12,705 nucleotides of DNA from an uncultured Clostridium sp. (GTDB taxonomy: Bacteria; Bacillota; Clostridia; Lachnospirales; Lachnospiraceae), in assembly GCA_958349075.1 (NCBI GenBank), contig CATWBR010000082.1, positions 1-12,705 of the forward strand. Direction: 5' to 3'. The position numbers were made by a program, and so were the translations under genes. The notes under the pieces were generated by a model. That model was not told the DNA's origin. It did not search any database and worked only from the letters and a program-made list of their open reading frames with translations. Positions 1 through 7,690 of this stretch are shown piece by piece (positions within the stretch are counted from its first letter, which is position 1; each line of letters begins with the position of its first letter).

Positions 1-21
1 CATGAAAGAGAGGTATTTAGA

Positions 22-261
22 ATGAAAAGAATTAAAGCGGCATGTATTACGCAGACTCTGCATTTTATGTTGAAAGAAGATCTGGGGCATGACTATGCGG
101 TGAAAATGGTCAGGGCCGATGTAGATAAGTATAAAACTCAGCTTGACAGAAGCGGCGCAAAGTACAAAATTCTGTCTGAAACGGTAGAGGAGGACGGCTC
201 CGTTCTGATGGAAGTTAAAAAACAGTATAATTCATCTCCGGTCGGCAGTTACCTGGACTGA
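22..261 (+). CDS. small hypothetical protein, 79 aa
   Basis: This encodes a 79-residue soluble, charged protein beginning MKRIKAACITQTLHFMLKED. I recall similar short proteins of unknown function in Lachnospiraceae but cannot name a domain. No signal peptide or membrane segment is visible. It looks alpha-helical in the first half, with a short strand-like tail ending in SPVGSYLD. The start is supported by a purine-rich AGAGAGG about 8 nt upstream of the ATG. The frame is also open to the left edge of the window, so an upstream start cannot be excluded. A different frame, ATGAAAGAGAGG... with a stop at 23-25, overlaps this start as ATGA; if it is the tail of an upstream gene, the two would be translationally coupled. 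It is the only plus-strand gene in the window and converges on the sbc operon. Confidence 0.75.
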   Translation: MKRIKAACITQTLHFMLKEDLGHDYAVKMVRADVDKYKTQLDRSGAKYKILSETVEEDGSVLMEVKKQYNSSPVGSYLD

Positions 262-272
262 TCCGGACCTTG

Positions 273-300
273 GGGCGGCTCTTAAATACTCAGAGCCCCC
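273..300. terminator. hairpin between convergent genes, possible weak terminator
   Basis: GGCTCT (277-282) pairs with AGAGCC (292-297) around a 9-nt loop. The flanking GGG (273-275) and CCC (298-300) extend the stem past a bulged C. It lies between the convergent 79-aa gene and the metallophosphoesterase gene, where a bidirectional terminator would be expected. Neither strand has a U-tract after the stem, so it is not a classic intrinsic terminator. Confidence 0.3.
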
Positions 301-313
301 CTTACTGCCCCTC

Positions 314-361
314 TCCGTCCCTGTTTACACTCGTCCCTATTTCTGCTCGTCCCTATTTCTG
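314..361. repeat. 16-bp tandem repeat over the metallophosphoesterase stop codon
   Basis: CTCGTCCCTATTTCTG occurs twice in perfect tandem (330-345 and 346-361). A degenerate third unit, about 10 of 16 matches, lies at 314-329. The unit at 346-361 contains the TAG stop of the minus-strand metallophosphoesterase gene (353-355), so the array straddles the end of the coding region. The period is not a multiple of three, so copy-number change would alter the reading frame beyond the stop. Confidence 0.8.
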
Positions 362-904
362 CTCCTCTTTCATACTCTCCTCAAGTATCCCGCAGCCTGC
401 CATCTCCTTTTTCACCGTATCAAACGGAACGGGCCGGTAATCAATGCGTTCCACGCAGGCGCAGAAGCTGTGGCTGGATTTGTCCCGGTACATCGGATTG
501 CCGTGGACGTGGCCGAATATATTGGCGTAGGGGCTGTACGAATTGACATACATCGGCTCATGGGACAGCATGAAGAAACCTTCGAGCACCACCGGCAGCG
601 GATATACCTCCTCAAAGCCGATCTCCATCCATTCTTTGACCGAATAATTCATATCGTGGTTTCCCTGAATCAGTATTTTCCTGCCGTTCAATTTTCCTAC
701 AAGGGTTTTCAGTTCCTCTTTTCCCATATTCCAGGCTACGTCTCCTAGGTGATAGACGGTATCCCCACCGCCCACTGTCTCATTCCAGTTGCGGATCAGG
801 GCCTCATCCATCTCCCGGCCGCTTTTAAAGGGTCTGCCCTCGTATCTCATGATAGCTCCCTTATCGCCAAAATGGGTATCTGATACCATAAATATTTCTG
901 CCAC
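353..904 (-). CDS. calcineurin-like metallophosphoesterase, single domain
   Basis: This 183-residue protein is a compact calcineurin-like phosphoesterase. The metal-binding motifs are in the usual order: D9-x-H11, GD at 54-55, GNHD at 81-84, H115 in LSHEP, and GHVHG at 131-135. These would hold a dinuclear metal centre that hydrolyses phosphoester bonds; the substrate cannot be told from sequence. There is no signal peptide, so it is cytoplasmic. The start is GTG, placed 6 nt after AGGGAG. The gene begins 19 nt after the sbcC stop and is almost certainly in the sbcDC transcript. It lacks the capping domain and length of SbcD, so it is a separate small enzyme of the YfcE/MJ0936-like or phage-type phosphoesterase group rather than a second SbcD. 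Its stop codon lies inside a 16-bp tandem repeat. Confidence 0.9.
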   Translation of the reverse strand: MAEIFMVSDTHFGDKGAIMRYEGRPFKSGREMDEALIRNWNETVGGGDTVYHLGDVAWNMGKEELKTLVGKLNGRKILIQGNHDMNYSVKEWMEIGFEEVYPLPVVLEGFFMLSHEPMYVNSYSPYANIFGHVHGNPMYRDKSSHSFCACVERIDYRPVPFDTVKKEMAGCGILEESMKEEQK

Positions 905-923
905 TTTTATCTCCCTCTCTTAT

Positions 924-3900
924 CTAATTATCCAGCTCCCAGCGGACAAAGCTTCCCTTATCATTCTTCTTTACCAGCAGCTTTCTGTCAATCTGTTCTT
1001 TAAGCTCCGTCACATGGGAAATGATTCCGACCAGCCTCCGGTCTCCGGCCAGTTCCTTCAGAATCCGGATCGCCTTAGTCCTCGATGCCTCATCCAGGGA
1101 ACCGAATCCCTCATCCACAAACATCGCATCAATGCTGACCCTGCCCTCCGTATTCTGGATCACATCCGCCATCCCCAGGGCCATGGCAAGGGCCGCCATA
1201 AAGGATTCCCCGCCCGAGAGCGTCTTCACGTCACGCGTCCTGTCCGTACTCATGCTGTAGACGTCCAGATCAAGGCCCACCTCACCTTTCATTCCCAGCG
1301 TCTCCATATCGCGGCACTGCAGAAGGAGCTGGTTGTCCGTCATGACGCAGAGCCTTTTATTGGCCGCATAAATCATCCTCCGGAAGTACTGTCTCTGGAT
1401 ATAAGTCTGGAAATCGATTTTTGCAGCCCCGGCCACTTTTCCGTCCGCCGTCGTATAGAGTGTCTCCACCTGCTGCTTTTCCATCTTCAGTTTCCGGCGC
1501 GCCTCCATCAGCTTTTTAAGGCTTCCGTATGCGGCCTCATTGCGCGTCCTCCTGGCCGACAAAAGCCCGGACGCCCTGGACGCTTCGTTCTTCGCAGCCG
1601 TCAGCCCTTCAAGGTCTTCAAGGATACTGGCCTCTTCCGTCCTCTCCTGTCCCTTTGTGTCCTCCCGGCGCTGCTGATAAATCGTCCGCGCCCGGAGAAG
1701 CTCATTGTTAAAATGCTCAAGCTCCGCGGCCAGTCTTTCTCTATCCTCTTCCAGCAGGAGGGCGTCCCTGAACTCTTCTTCCGAGCAAAATCCGGCGGCC
1801 CAAAGCTCCGTTTCCCATCTTTTTCTGCCGGCATCCACCTTCTTTTTAAGACTGCTTCGCCGCTCCTGCCCGGAAGAGAAGTATGCCTCTTTCTGTGTAA
1901 ATGTGCTTTTCAAGCCTGCGGCATTTTTCTCCGCCTCTTCCGCAGCCTGTTCCAGTCCTGCTTTTTCGGCATTCAGCCGGGCCAGTTCCCGCTCCGCCTC
2001 GCCTCGGCTGCTCCACAGTAATTGATTCTTTAACTGTTCCGCTTCCAGATGGATTTGTCTGAGACGGATCTCAGCCTCCGAAAGACCCGGTCTCAGCTCA
2101 CGGAGCCTGTTTTCCAACTCCTCCTTACGGCTCCCCAGCCCGGCCAGACGGCTTCTGTTTTCCTCCAGCGCCCTTACGTCTGTCTCGAACTTCATGACAG
2201 CCGCTGAAAGTTCCCGTGCTCCTGCAAGGCACGTCTCTATTTCCAGACGGACTCTCTCCCCCCGCTCCTTCGGCTCATGCACCCCGGCGCCGGCAGACCG
2301 GTCTTCTTCAAACAGCTTTTTTTCCTGTTCTCTTACCTGCTGCTCTTTCTCTTCTGTCCGTACCAGGCATTTCTGGCTTTCCTCCGCCGCTTTCCGCAGA
2401 AAACGATCCGCTTTTTCCCTCCTCTGCCTGGCTTCTTCCACCTGCCCCTCCGTCACATCCTCTGCCGTCAGTACGGCTTTTTTTGGATGGTGCAGGGAAC
2501 CGCACACCGGACATGGAAGACCCTCCTCAAGCTCCGATGCCATAATTCCTGCCTGAACGGAGATAAACAGGCGGTTTTTCCTTCCATACTCCGCCTCTGC
2601 CTCATCGAATGCACACTGGGCCGATATTACCAGCTCCTTATTATGGACGGCATTGTTTTTAAGCTCTTCTAACTGTAAAAGCCCGGACTTAAGTCTTCTT
2701 AAATCATCAAGACGCAGTTTAAGCGCCTCCTCCTGCCCGCGTACCTCCATAAGGGAAAGCGGGGCTTTCTCCAGCTCCTCCGCCTCCTTTTCCAGTTCTT
2801 TTGCGGTGTCTTTGTTCTGCATCAGGAGTTCTTCGGCTTCCAACAGTTCCCGTCCCAGCCTGTCCGCCTCGCTCCGTGCCTTCCTCTCCTCCTCCATTTT
2901 CTCGTCCAAAAGGCCATAGGACGGCATTGCTTCCTCAAGATGTCCGATGGCTACCTCCAGGGAGGGGCACTTCCCGGCCAGTTCCCGTCTCCTCTCCCGG
3001 GAAAGCTTTTCGGACTGTTCAAGCGGTTCCTTAAGAGCCTGCAGCTCCTGTTTCAGTTTCCCGGTCTTTTCATCGGTCAGGGCCAGCTCCGCTTCATCCG
3101 ACTCACAGTTCTTTATAAGCGGCCGAAGCGGCTCCGCACGGCCGGCATTCTTAAGTTTCACGGCCAGGCGGTCTCGCTCCGGGATTCTCTCCTCAAGCGA
3201 CCGCAGCATTCTTCCCGCCGCCTCACATTCATCCAGGCGGCGGTTCTGTTCCTTGACAAGTTTAAGCCGCTGTGTCAGGACCGCCGTCTTTTCGATCAGC
3301 GCTTCGCTTTTTTCCGCCGCGCCGCGCTCCTGCCGCCTGCTCTCCTCCGTTATCTCTTTTAAAAGATCAAGGATTTCATCGCTCTTTGTTTCCAGCTTTC
3401 CCGATATCTCCTGCCACTGCTGCGCCTGCCCGGTTCCTGCATCCGGAACCGCTACCTGGGACAGTTCGTGGAGACAGAGGGTTTCGTTATCCTTCAGCCT
3501 GATATAAAGTTCATTGTTCCTGTCTTTTAATTTCTGCTGTATTTTCCAGTAAATGCCCGTATTGAATATGCGGGAGAAAATCTCCTTCCTCTCTTTTGAG
3601 GAGGCGTGGAGCAGCTTCATGTATTCTCCCTGGGCGATCATGGCAATCTGGGCAAACTGGTTTCGGTCCACCCCCACAATCTCCCGGATTTTTTCATTGA
3701 CGTCACTGAGCCTGCCCGGATACTCACTCCCATCTGGCAGATAAAGGGAGGCCTTCGCCGGTACCGTCGTGATGGTTCGCTCCCCGTCCTTGTTCCTGCG
3801 CTTACTGATTCTCTGATAGGCAGGGCTTCTCCTGATGCTGTATACTTTCCCCCGGTCGGAAAAGACGAGCTCCACCCAGGTTTCCTCCCCCTCCCCCGCA

Positions 3901-4106
3901 TACTGGCTCCGCATCATCGTGCCGTCGCGGCTGTCACTGCTTGTCTCACCGTAGAGGGCAAATGAAACCGCGTCGAAAATCGTCGTCTTCCCCGCCCCCG
4001 TGTCGCCGGTTATCAGAAAAAGGCCGTGACCGACCTTCTCAAAATCTATTTCCGTCACACCGGCATAGGAACTGAAAGCCGACATTGTTATTTTTAAGGG
4101 TTTCAT
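924..4106 (-). CDS. sbcC: nuclease SbcCD subunit C, SMC-like ATPase
   Basis: SbcC is the ATPase of the SbcCD (Mre11-Rad50-like) complex, which cleaves DNA hairpins and processes blocked double-strand ends. The 1060 residues show the full SMC/Rad50 layout. The N-terminal Walker A is GDTGAGKT at 34-41 and the Q-loop is AQGEY near 158-162. A long coiled coil interrupted by the zinc hook CPVC (532-535) runs from about 190 to 890. The C-terminal ATPase lobe has the signature LSGGE (963-967), Walker B ending in D998-E999 and an H-loop histidine near 1031. Length fits the family (about 1000-1050) and no key residue is missing. The ATG start follows GAGAGGAG by 7 nt. The gene starts 34 nt after the sbcD stop, consistent with co-expression. 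The coiled-coil part explains the long antisense open frames on the plus strand. Confidence 0.97.
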   Translation of the reverse strand: MKPLKITMSAFSSYAGVTEIDFEKVGHGLFLITGDTGAGKTTIFDAVSFALYGETSSDSRDGTMMRSQYAGEGEETWVELVFSDRGKVYSIRRSPAYQRISKRRNKDGERTITTVPAKASLYLPDGSEYPGRLSDVNEKIREIVGVDRNQFAQIAMIAQGEYMKLLHASSKERKEIFSRIFNTGIYWKIQQKLKDRNNELYIRLKDNETLCLHELSQVAVPDAGTGQAQQWQEISGKLETKSDEILDLLKEITEESRRQERGAAEKSEALIEKTAVLTQRLKLVKEQNRRLDECEAAGRMLRSLEERIPERDRLAVKLKNAGRAEPLRPLIKNCESDEAELALTDEKTGKLKQELQALKEPLEQSEKLSRERRRELAGKCPSLEVAIGHLEEAMPSYGLLDEKMEEERKARSEADRLGRELLEAEELLMQNKDTAKELEKEAEELEKAPLSLMEVRGQEEALKLRLDDLRRLKSGLLQLEELKNNAVHNKELVISAQCAFDEAEAEYGRKNRLFISVQAGIMASELEEGLPCPVCGSLHHPKKAVLTAEDVTEGQVEEARQRREKADRFLRKAAEESQKCLVRTEEKEQQVREQEKKLFEEDRSAGAGVHEPKERGERVRLEIETCLAGARELSAAVMKFETDVRALEENRSRLAGLGSRKEELENRLRELRPGLSEAEIRLRQIHLEAEQLKNQLLWSSRGEAERELARLNAEKAGLEQAAEEAEKNAAGLKSTFTQKEAYFSSGQERRSSLKKKVDAGRKRWETELWAAGFCSEEEFRDALLLEEDRERLAAELEHFNNELLRARTIYQQRREDTKGQERTEEASILEDLEGLTAAKNEASRASGLLSARRTRNEAAYGSLKKLMEARRKLKMEKQQVETLYTTADGKVAGAAKIDFQTYIQRQYFRRMIYAANKRLCVMTDNQLLLQCRDMETLGMKGEVGLDLDVYSMSTDRTRDVKTLSGGESFMAALAMALGMADVIQNTEGRVSIDAMFVDEGFGSLDEASRTKAIRILKELAGDRRLVGIISHVTELKEQIDRKLLVKKNDKGSFVRWELDN

Positions 4107-4140
4107 CGTCTCACTCCTCTCAATCGGCCAAAGTTAAGCC

Positions 4141-5292
4141 TCACTCTATCTCCTCCAGCACGCTGCGGATAATCATCTCCTGCTCCGCTGTCATGGGGCA
4201 GTGCCGGATTGCCTCATAAAACCTGCAAAATGCTTCAAAGGGATCCGGGATTTCTATTTCTTCCCCGTCCTCCCTGAGTTTTTTCCTGGTCCTCTCATTG
4301 TCAATCCGTATTTCCAGGATTCGGTCATAGGCCTCCTGAAGCTGATCCTTCATATCGTAGCTTTCCGTCTCGTCGGTCAGGGTAATGCTGACAAAATCTC
4401 CCCTTCCCTCCCCGTCGGATGCGGCCAGGACTTCCTTCAGGGGGCCCCTTATCCTGCGGACATCGGGACGGCATATCAGGGGCAGGCTCTCCGTCTTCAG
4501 TATTCCCTTTTCCTCCAGCGTGACCATCATAACCGCCTTGTGATGATGCTCCTCACTGACGGAATACTTGTAAGGGGTGCCGCTGTAGCGGAACCTCTCT
4601 TCCCCCACCTTCTGAGGCCCGTGCAGATGTCCCAGGGCCGCGTAATCAAATGCGGACAGTGACGACACATCGATCTGATCGAGTCCGCCCAGGGTCAATA
4701 CGGCGGACTCAGAGTCGCACATCGACGGCCCGCCGGTTCCCGATACAAAAAACTGGTGTGCTAAAAGAACATTTCTTTCCTCTTCCCTGATCTCCTCGCG
4801 CTCCAGCACAGCCCGGAATGCGCTGTCGTAACCCGTCACCCTTCCCTCCTCAAACAGATGGCGCACATAGCCCGGTTTGATAAAGGGAAAAAGATAAAAG
4901 TTTACCTTCCCCCACTCATCCTCAAACGTAATTTTTTTAAGCCTGTCCTCCGGCGAGGACGGCGGCAGGGCTGAGATATGGATCTGATGGCGTGCTAAAA
5001 AAGAAGAGGCATAGGAAAGCCTCTCCGGTGAATCATGATTGCCGGCTATAATCAGAACCGGGATAGACGGCCGGATGGCGGACAAACGGTTTAAAAATGA
5101 ATCAAATACCGTGTAGGCCTCGGCCGAAGGAACCGATTTGTCGTAAATATCCCCGCAGATGAGAACGGCATCGGGCCTCTTGTCAGCCGCGTATTCAATA
5201 ATCTGCGCCAGGGCGTTCTCCTGGCTGTCCTTAAGACCGTATCCGTTCATCTGCCTGCCGATATGCAAATCCGATATGTGAAAAAATTTCAA
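4141..5292 (-). CDS. sbcD: nuclease SbcCD subunit D
   Basis: SbcD is the Mre11-like metal-dependent nuclease that works with SbcC on double-strand ends and hairpins. The 383 residues carry all phosphoesterase motifs: D8-x-H10 (SDLHIGR), GD at 47-48 (CGDIYDKS), GNHDSP at 84-89, H179 (LLAHQ), and GHLHG at 221-225. A C-terminal region (about 270-383) matches the position of the SbcD capping and SbcC-binding domain. Length is typical. The start is TTG at 5292-5290: AAGGAGG lies 6 nt upstream, and the protein then begins (M)KFFHISDLHIGR as expected for the family. It lies just upstream of sbcC, the standard order. A 105-nt gap separates it from the preceding membrane protein gene. Confidence 0.97.
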   Translation of the reverse strand: MKFFHISDLHIGRQMNGYGLKDSQENALAQIIEYAADKRPDAVLICGDIYDKSVPSAEAYTVFDSFLNRLSAIRPSIPVLIIAGNHDSPERLSYASSFLARHQIHISALPPSSPEDRLKKITFEDEWGKVNFYLFPFIKPGYVRHLFEEGRVTGYDSAFRAVLEREEIREEERNVLLAHQFFVSGTGGPSMCDSESAVLTLGGLDQIDVSSLSAFDYAALGHLHGPQKVGEERFRYSGTPYKYSVSEEHHHKAVMMVTLEEKGILKTESLPLICRPDVRRIRGPLKEVLAASDGEGRGDFVSITLTDETESYDMKDQLQEAYDRILEIRIDNERTRKKLREDGEEIEIPDPFEAFCRFYEAIRHCPMTAEQEMIIRSVLEEIE

Positions 5293-5356
5293 ACTCTGCC
5301 TCCTTAGCCATTCAGCCGCTGTGTATTGTTAACGTCAGTCCGGTAATCCTTTTTGT

Positions 5357-5384
5357 TCTGACGTCCATTCTCTGATGTCCATTC
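5357..5384. repeat. 14-bp tandem duplication upstream of sbcD
   Basis: TCTGACGTCCATTC (5357-5370) is followed directly by TCTGATGTCCATTC (5371-5384), identical except for one base. It sits in the 105-nt gap between the 151-aa membrane protein gene and sbcD. No clear promoter or terminator is visible in this gap. The duplication could be a recent slippage event or a two-copy protein site; nothing in the sequence decides between these. Confidence 0.7.
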
Positions 5385-5397
5385 TCCCGTCCTGCCG

Positions 5398-5853
5398 TCA
5401 ATTGTCTGTTTCCTCCGTCACCGCCTCCACTGTTCCGCTGCTCAGGGAATCCCCGATCATATTACCGGATGTCTCCGGTATCTGTCTGCCGGAGGGCAGC
5501 ACCTCAAGCTGAATCACGCAGTCCGTCTCATTGTCTCCGTAAAAAACGGGGATTCTGTATATTCCCGGCGTGTTGAAATCGCACTCGCTTAAGTCATAGC
5601 TGAATTTAGCCGGATTCAGTTTGCCGTCGGGAAAAAACTTGGCCGCGTTCAGAGCCGGTACATCTCCTGCCGTCGTCTTGGCATAGAGTGTAATCTCCGA
5701 GTTCTTGTCATAAAGCGCGGCCTCCGCGCCTGTTCTCGTTTTGAAAATCATAATCAGCATGCCTGCCAGCACGATGCCCCCGAACATACTGATCTGGAAC
5801 CATCTTCTTCCCCCTTTTAAACTCCCTTTCGTGCCTCCTGTCCTCGTTCTCAT
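5398..5853 (-). CDS. single-pass membrane protein of unknown function, 151 aa
   Basis: I do not recognise this family. The protein has a short basic N-terminus (residues 1-17, rich in Arg, Lys and Gly) and one hydrophobic segment at about 18-37 (FQISMFGGIVLAGMLIMIF). An external domain of about 110 residues follows. The basic head predicts N-terminus inside and the rest outside the membrane. The middle (about 50-125) is rich in beta-type sequence and could be a small Ig-like fold; the last 25 residues are Ser/Thr/Glu-rich. I chose the ATG at 5853, with GAAGGGA shortly upstream, over an in-frame GTG at 5901 (167 aa) that has no visible ribosome binding site and lies against the upstream terminator. 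It is the first gene after that terminator and runs in the same direction as sbcDC, 105 nt downstream. No promoter is obvious. Confidence 0.7.
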   Translation of the reverse strand: MRTRTGGTKGSLKGGRRWFQISMFGGIVLAGMLIMIFKTRTGAEAALYDKNSEITLYAKTTAGDVPALNAAKFFPDGKLNPAKFSYDLSECDFNTPGIYRIPVFYGDNETDCVIQLEVLPSGRQIPETSGNMIGDSLSSGTVEAVTEETDN

Positions 5854-5906
5854 ACCTGTCCCTTCTTCCAAATTCCTTTTCCTGCTTACGGCGCCGGACA
5901 CGCTCT

Positions 5907-5944
5907 ATTTAAAACAGGCCGCTGTACGTTACTGTGCAGCGGCC
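5907..5944 (-). terminator. intrinsic terminator after the cupin gene
   Basis: On the minus strand GGCCGCTG (5944-5937) and CAGCGGCC (5924-5917) form a perfect 8-bp GC-rich stem with a 12-nt loop. It is followed by a T-rich run, TGTTTTAAAT. It lies 36 nt past the cupin stop codon and just before the next gene, so it should end the uraA/cupin transcripts and separate them from the sbc operon. Confidence 0.85.
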
Positions 5945-5980
5945 CGTCTGGCAGAAAGCTTATATTCCCGCTTTCCGATA

Positions 5981-6307
5981 TCAATCGTAAATAATCAACG
6001 CCATGAATACCAGATCCGTATCTCCCCTGTTCGCCATACCGTGGCTGTATCCGTTGGGAGTAAAGGTCCTGTCTCCGGGTACCACTGTGCGGATCGTACC
6101 ATTGTCATTGTACTCTCCCTCACCCCTGATAATGTAGTAGGTCTCGCTGTTGCCGGCATGCTCATGATATCCGAGGGAACATCCGGGTGCAATCGTCACT
6201 TCCGAAAACATCTTGCCCTTGCCATTCATCTCTTCCTCATTCAGGATATATTTTACCGAGATTTCTCCGTCCCCGCCGTTGGCATTCTTTTTGATTACCG
6301 TCTCCAT
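5981..6307 (-). CDS. single-domain cupin protein
   Basis: This 108-residue protein is one conserved beta-barrel cupin. Motif 1 is at 42-61: G42, H48-x-H50, E55 and G62, matching G-x5-H-x-H-x4-E-x6-G. Motif 2 is PGDRTFTPNGYSHGMAN at about 77-93, with H89 as the fourth metal ligand. All four metal ligands are therefore present. Such small cupins range from sugar isomerases and dioxygenases to sensors of small ligands; the substrate cannot be assigned. No signal peptide is seen, so it is cytoplasmic. The start at 6307 is chosen because AGAGGAGG lies just upstream. The frame stays open back to an ATG at 6391, but that extension is lysine/tyrosine-rich, has no ribosome binding site and covers a strong promoter. 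The gene follows uraA by 89 nt and is probably transcribed both from its own promoter and by readthrough. Confidence 0.9.
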   Translation of the reverse strand: METVIKKNANGGDGEISVKYILNEEEMNGKGKMFSEVTIAPGCSLGYHEHAGNSETYYIIRGEGEYNDNGTIRTVVPGDRTFTPNGYSHGMANRGDTDLVFMALIIYD

Positions 6308-6349
6308 TACTGTCTGCCTCCTCTTATAACTTTCCTTCTTATACTGTTT

Positions 6350-6378
6350 ATTATACTTGTTCTTCCCAATCTTTTCAA
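6350..6378 (-). promoter_or_regulatory. sigma-70-type promoter for the cupin gene
   Basis: TTGAAA (6378-6373) is followed after exactly 17 nt by a perfect TATAAT (6355-6350). Transcription would start near 6343, giving a leader of about 36 nt that contains the AGAGGAGG ribosome binding site. It lies in the short gap between uraA and the cupin gene. Confidence 0.75.
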
Positions 6379-6396
6379 TCACAAACACCATCCGGC

Positions 6397-7647
6397 TTAC
6401 TCATTTGTCAGGTTGAATTTGTCCAGCACATAGAAAATCAGGCTCAGAATCATACCGACCACACAGGCCAGGACCATTCCCGTCATCTGGATATTTCCAA
6501 TGCTTAATTTGATGCCGGAAAGACCGGTTACAAAGATGACCGATGTGAGGGCCAGATTCCTTGAATTGCCGTAATCCACCCTGGAATCCACCAGGATCCG
6601 GAGTCCGGAAGTGCCGATCATACCGTAAAGCAGGAAGGAGATTCCTCCAATCACCGGCCCCGGAATCGTGCTGATTAACATGGACAGTTTACCGATAAAG
6701 GAACAAACAATGGAAAGCACGGCCGCACCGGCAATGACTCTGACGCTGTAAACTCTCGTCACAGCCATAACTCCGATATTCTCTCCGTATGTGGTGGTCG
6801 GGACAGAACCGATAAAACCTGACAGCATCGTGGAAAAATTATCTCCGAATAAGGAACGGTGAAGTCCCGGATCCTTTAAAAGATCACGTCCCACAATCTT
6901 GCTGGTCACGACCTGATGGCCGATATGCTCCGACGTGATAACAAGGATGACCGGCAGAATAATCATAATCGCCTCGGGATTAAACTTCGGGGAGGAGAAG
7001 TTAGGGATTGCAAAAATAGGGGCATTGGCCACCGGGGCAAAATCCACCAGTCCGCAGGCGATGGCAGACACGTATCCCAGAATTACCGCTATCAGAATCG
7101 GGATGACGGATAAAAATCCCCTGAACAGGATGGAACCGAACACGGCAACTCCCAGTGTCACGAGGAAAACAATCATCTTCTTCGGGTCTATTACTTCATC
7201 CAGAAGTCCCGCATTGCTTGCCGCTGTTCCGGAAAGTTCCAGGCCAATCAGAGCCACAACCGGACCCATGGCCGCAGGAGGCAGCACGATGTCAATCCAC
7301 TCCGAACCAAATTTGTAAATAATAAATGCAAGAATACAGCCGCAGAATCCGACCGCAACAAAACCTCCCAGCGCATAGGCATAGCCGAACTTCTCAATGA
7401 CAATGCCGGCAGGAGCCAGGAATGCGAAGCTGGAACCCAGATAAGCGGGCGCTTTGCCCTTTGTCACCAGGATAAACAGCAGTGTTCCCACACCATTCAT
7501 AAATAAAACGATAGCCGGATTGATACCGAACAGAAACGGAACCAGCACCGACGCACCGAACATGGCGAACATATGCTGGATGCTGAGGGGCACCAAAAGA
7601 TTAAACGGCACCTTTTCCTCAACCTGAATAATACGATGACTTTCCAT
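6397..7647 (-). CDS. uraA: uracil permease, NCS2 family
   Basis: This is a 416-residue uracil:proton symporter of the nucleobase-ascorbate (NCS2) family, which imports uracil across the cytoplasmic membrane for pyrimidine salvage. About 14 hydrophobic segments are visible. The substrate and proton residues known from E. coli UraA (Glu241, His245, Glu290) align with E240 and H244 in SEHIGH and with E289 in TTYGEN. The family landmark LGSSFAF lies at 70-76. This pattern fits uracil permeases better than xanthine permeases. The start at 7647 follows GGGAGGT by a few nt; an in-frame extension to 7842 has no membrane or family similarity and overlaps the promoter and structured leader. Regulation probably acts through that leader of about 170 nt. 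I see no PyrR-type binding loop or intrinsic attenuator in it. The cupin gene lies downstream in the same direction. Confidence 0.93.
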   Translation of the reverse strand: MESHRIIQVEEKVPFNLLVPLSIQHMFAMFGASVLVPFLFGINPAIVLFMNGVGTLLFILVTKGKAPAYLGSSFAFLAPAGIVIEKFGYAYALGGFVAVGFCGCILAFIIYKFGSEWIDIVLPPAAMGPVVALIGLELSGTAASNAGLLDEVIDPKKMIVFLVTLGVAVFGSILFRGFLSVIPILIAVILGYVSAIACGLVDFAPVANAPIFAIPNFSSPKFNPEAIMIILPVILVITSEHIGHQVVTSKIVGRDLLKDPGLHRSLFGDNFSTMLSGFIGSVPTTTYGENIGVMAVTRVYSVRVIAGAAVLSIVCSFIGKLSMLISTIPGPVIGGISFLLYGMIGTSGLRILVDSRVDYGNSRNLALTSVIFVTGLSGIKLSIGNIQMTGMVLACVVGMILSLIFYVLDKFNLTNE

Positions 7648-7690
7648 TTTTACCTCCCTTATTCTTCTGTAAGATTTAGTTATTGCCCAC

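Noticed and set aside
470..748. Plus-strand open frame opposite the metallophosphoesterase
   Set aside because: It lies fully inside a gene with all phosphoesterase motifs and has no ribosome binding site.
789..2021. A 410-codon open frame on the plus strand, antisense to sbcC
   Set aside because: It is the mirror of the sbcC coiled-coil coding region, has low-complexity Leu/Pro/Arg/His-rich content, no ribosome binding site and no recognisable domain. The minus-strand frame has every SbcC motif.
2194..3507. Several Ser/Arg/Phe-rich plus-strand open frames
   Set aside because: They are antisense shadows of Glu/Lys/Leu-rich coiled coil in SbcC; composition and overlap with a certain gene exclude them.
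353..5853. A new anti-phage system built around the SbcCD genes
   Set aside because: sbcD and sbcC have the normal order, length and motifs of housekeeping SbcCD. Neighbours show no effector, toxin or mobile-element context.
5959..5984. Promoter-like TTGATA and TATAAG before the 151-aa gene
   Set aside because: The spacer is only 14 nt and the strong terminator at 5907-5944 lies directly downstream, so it would not serve the gene.
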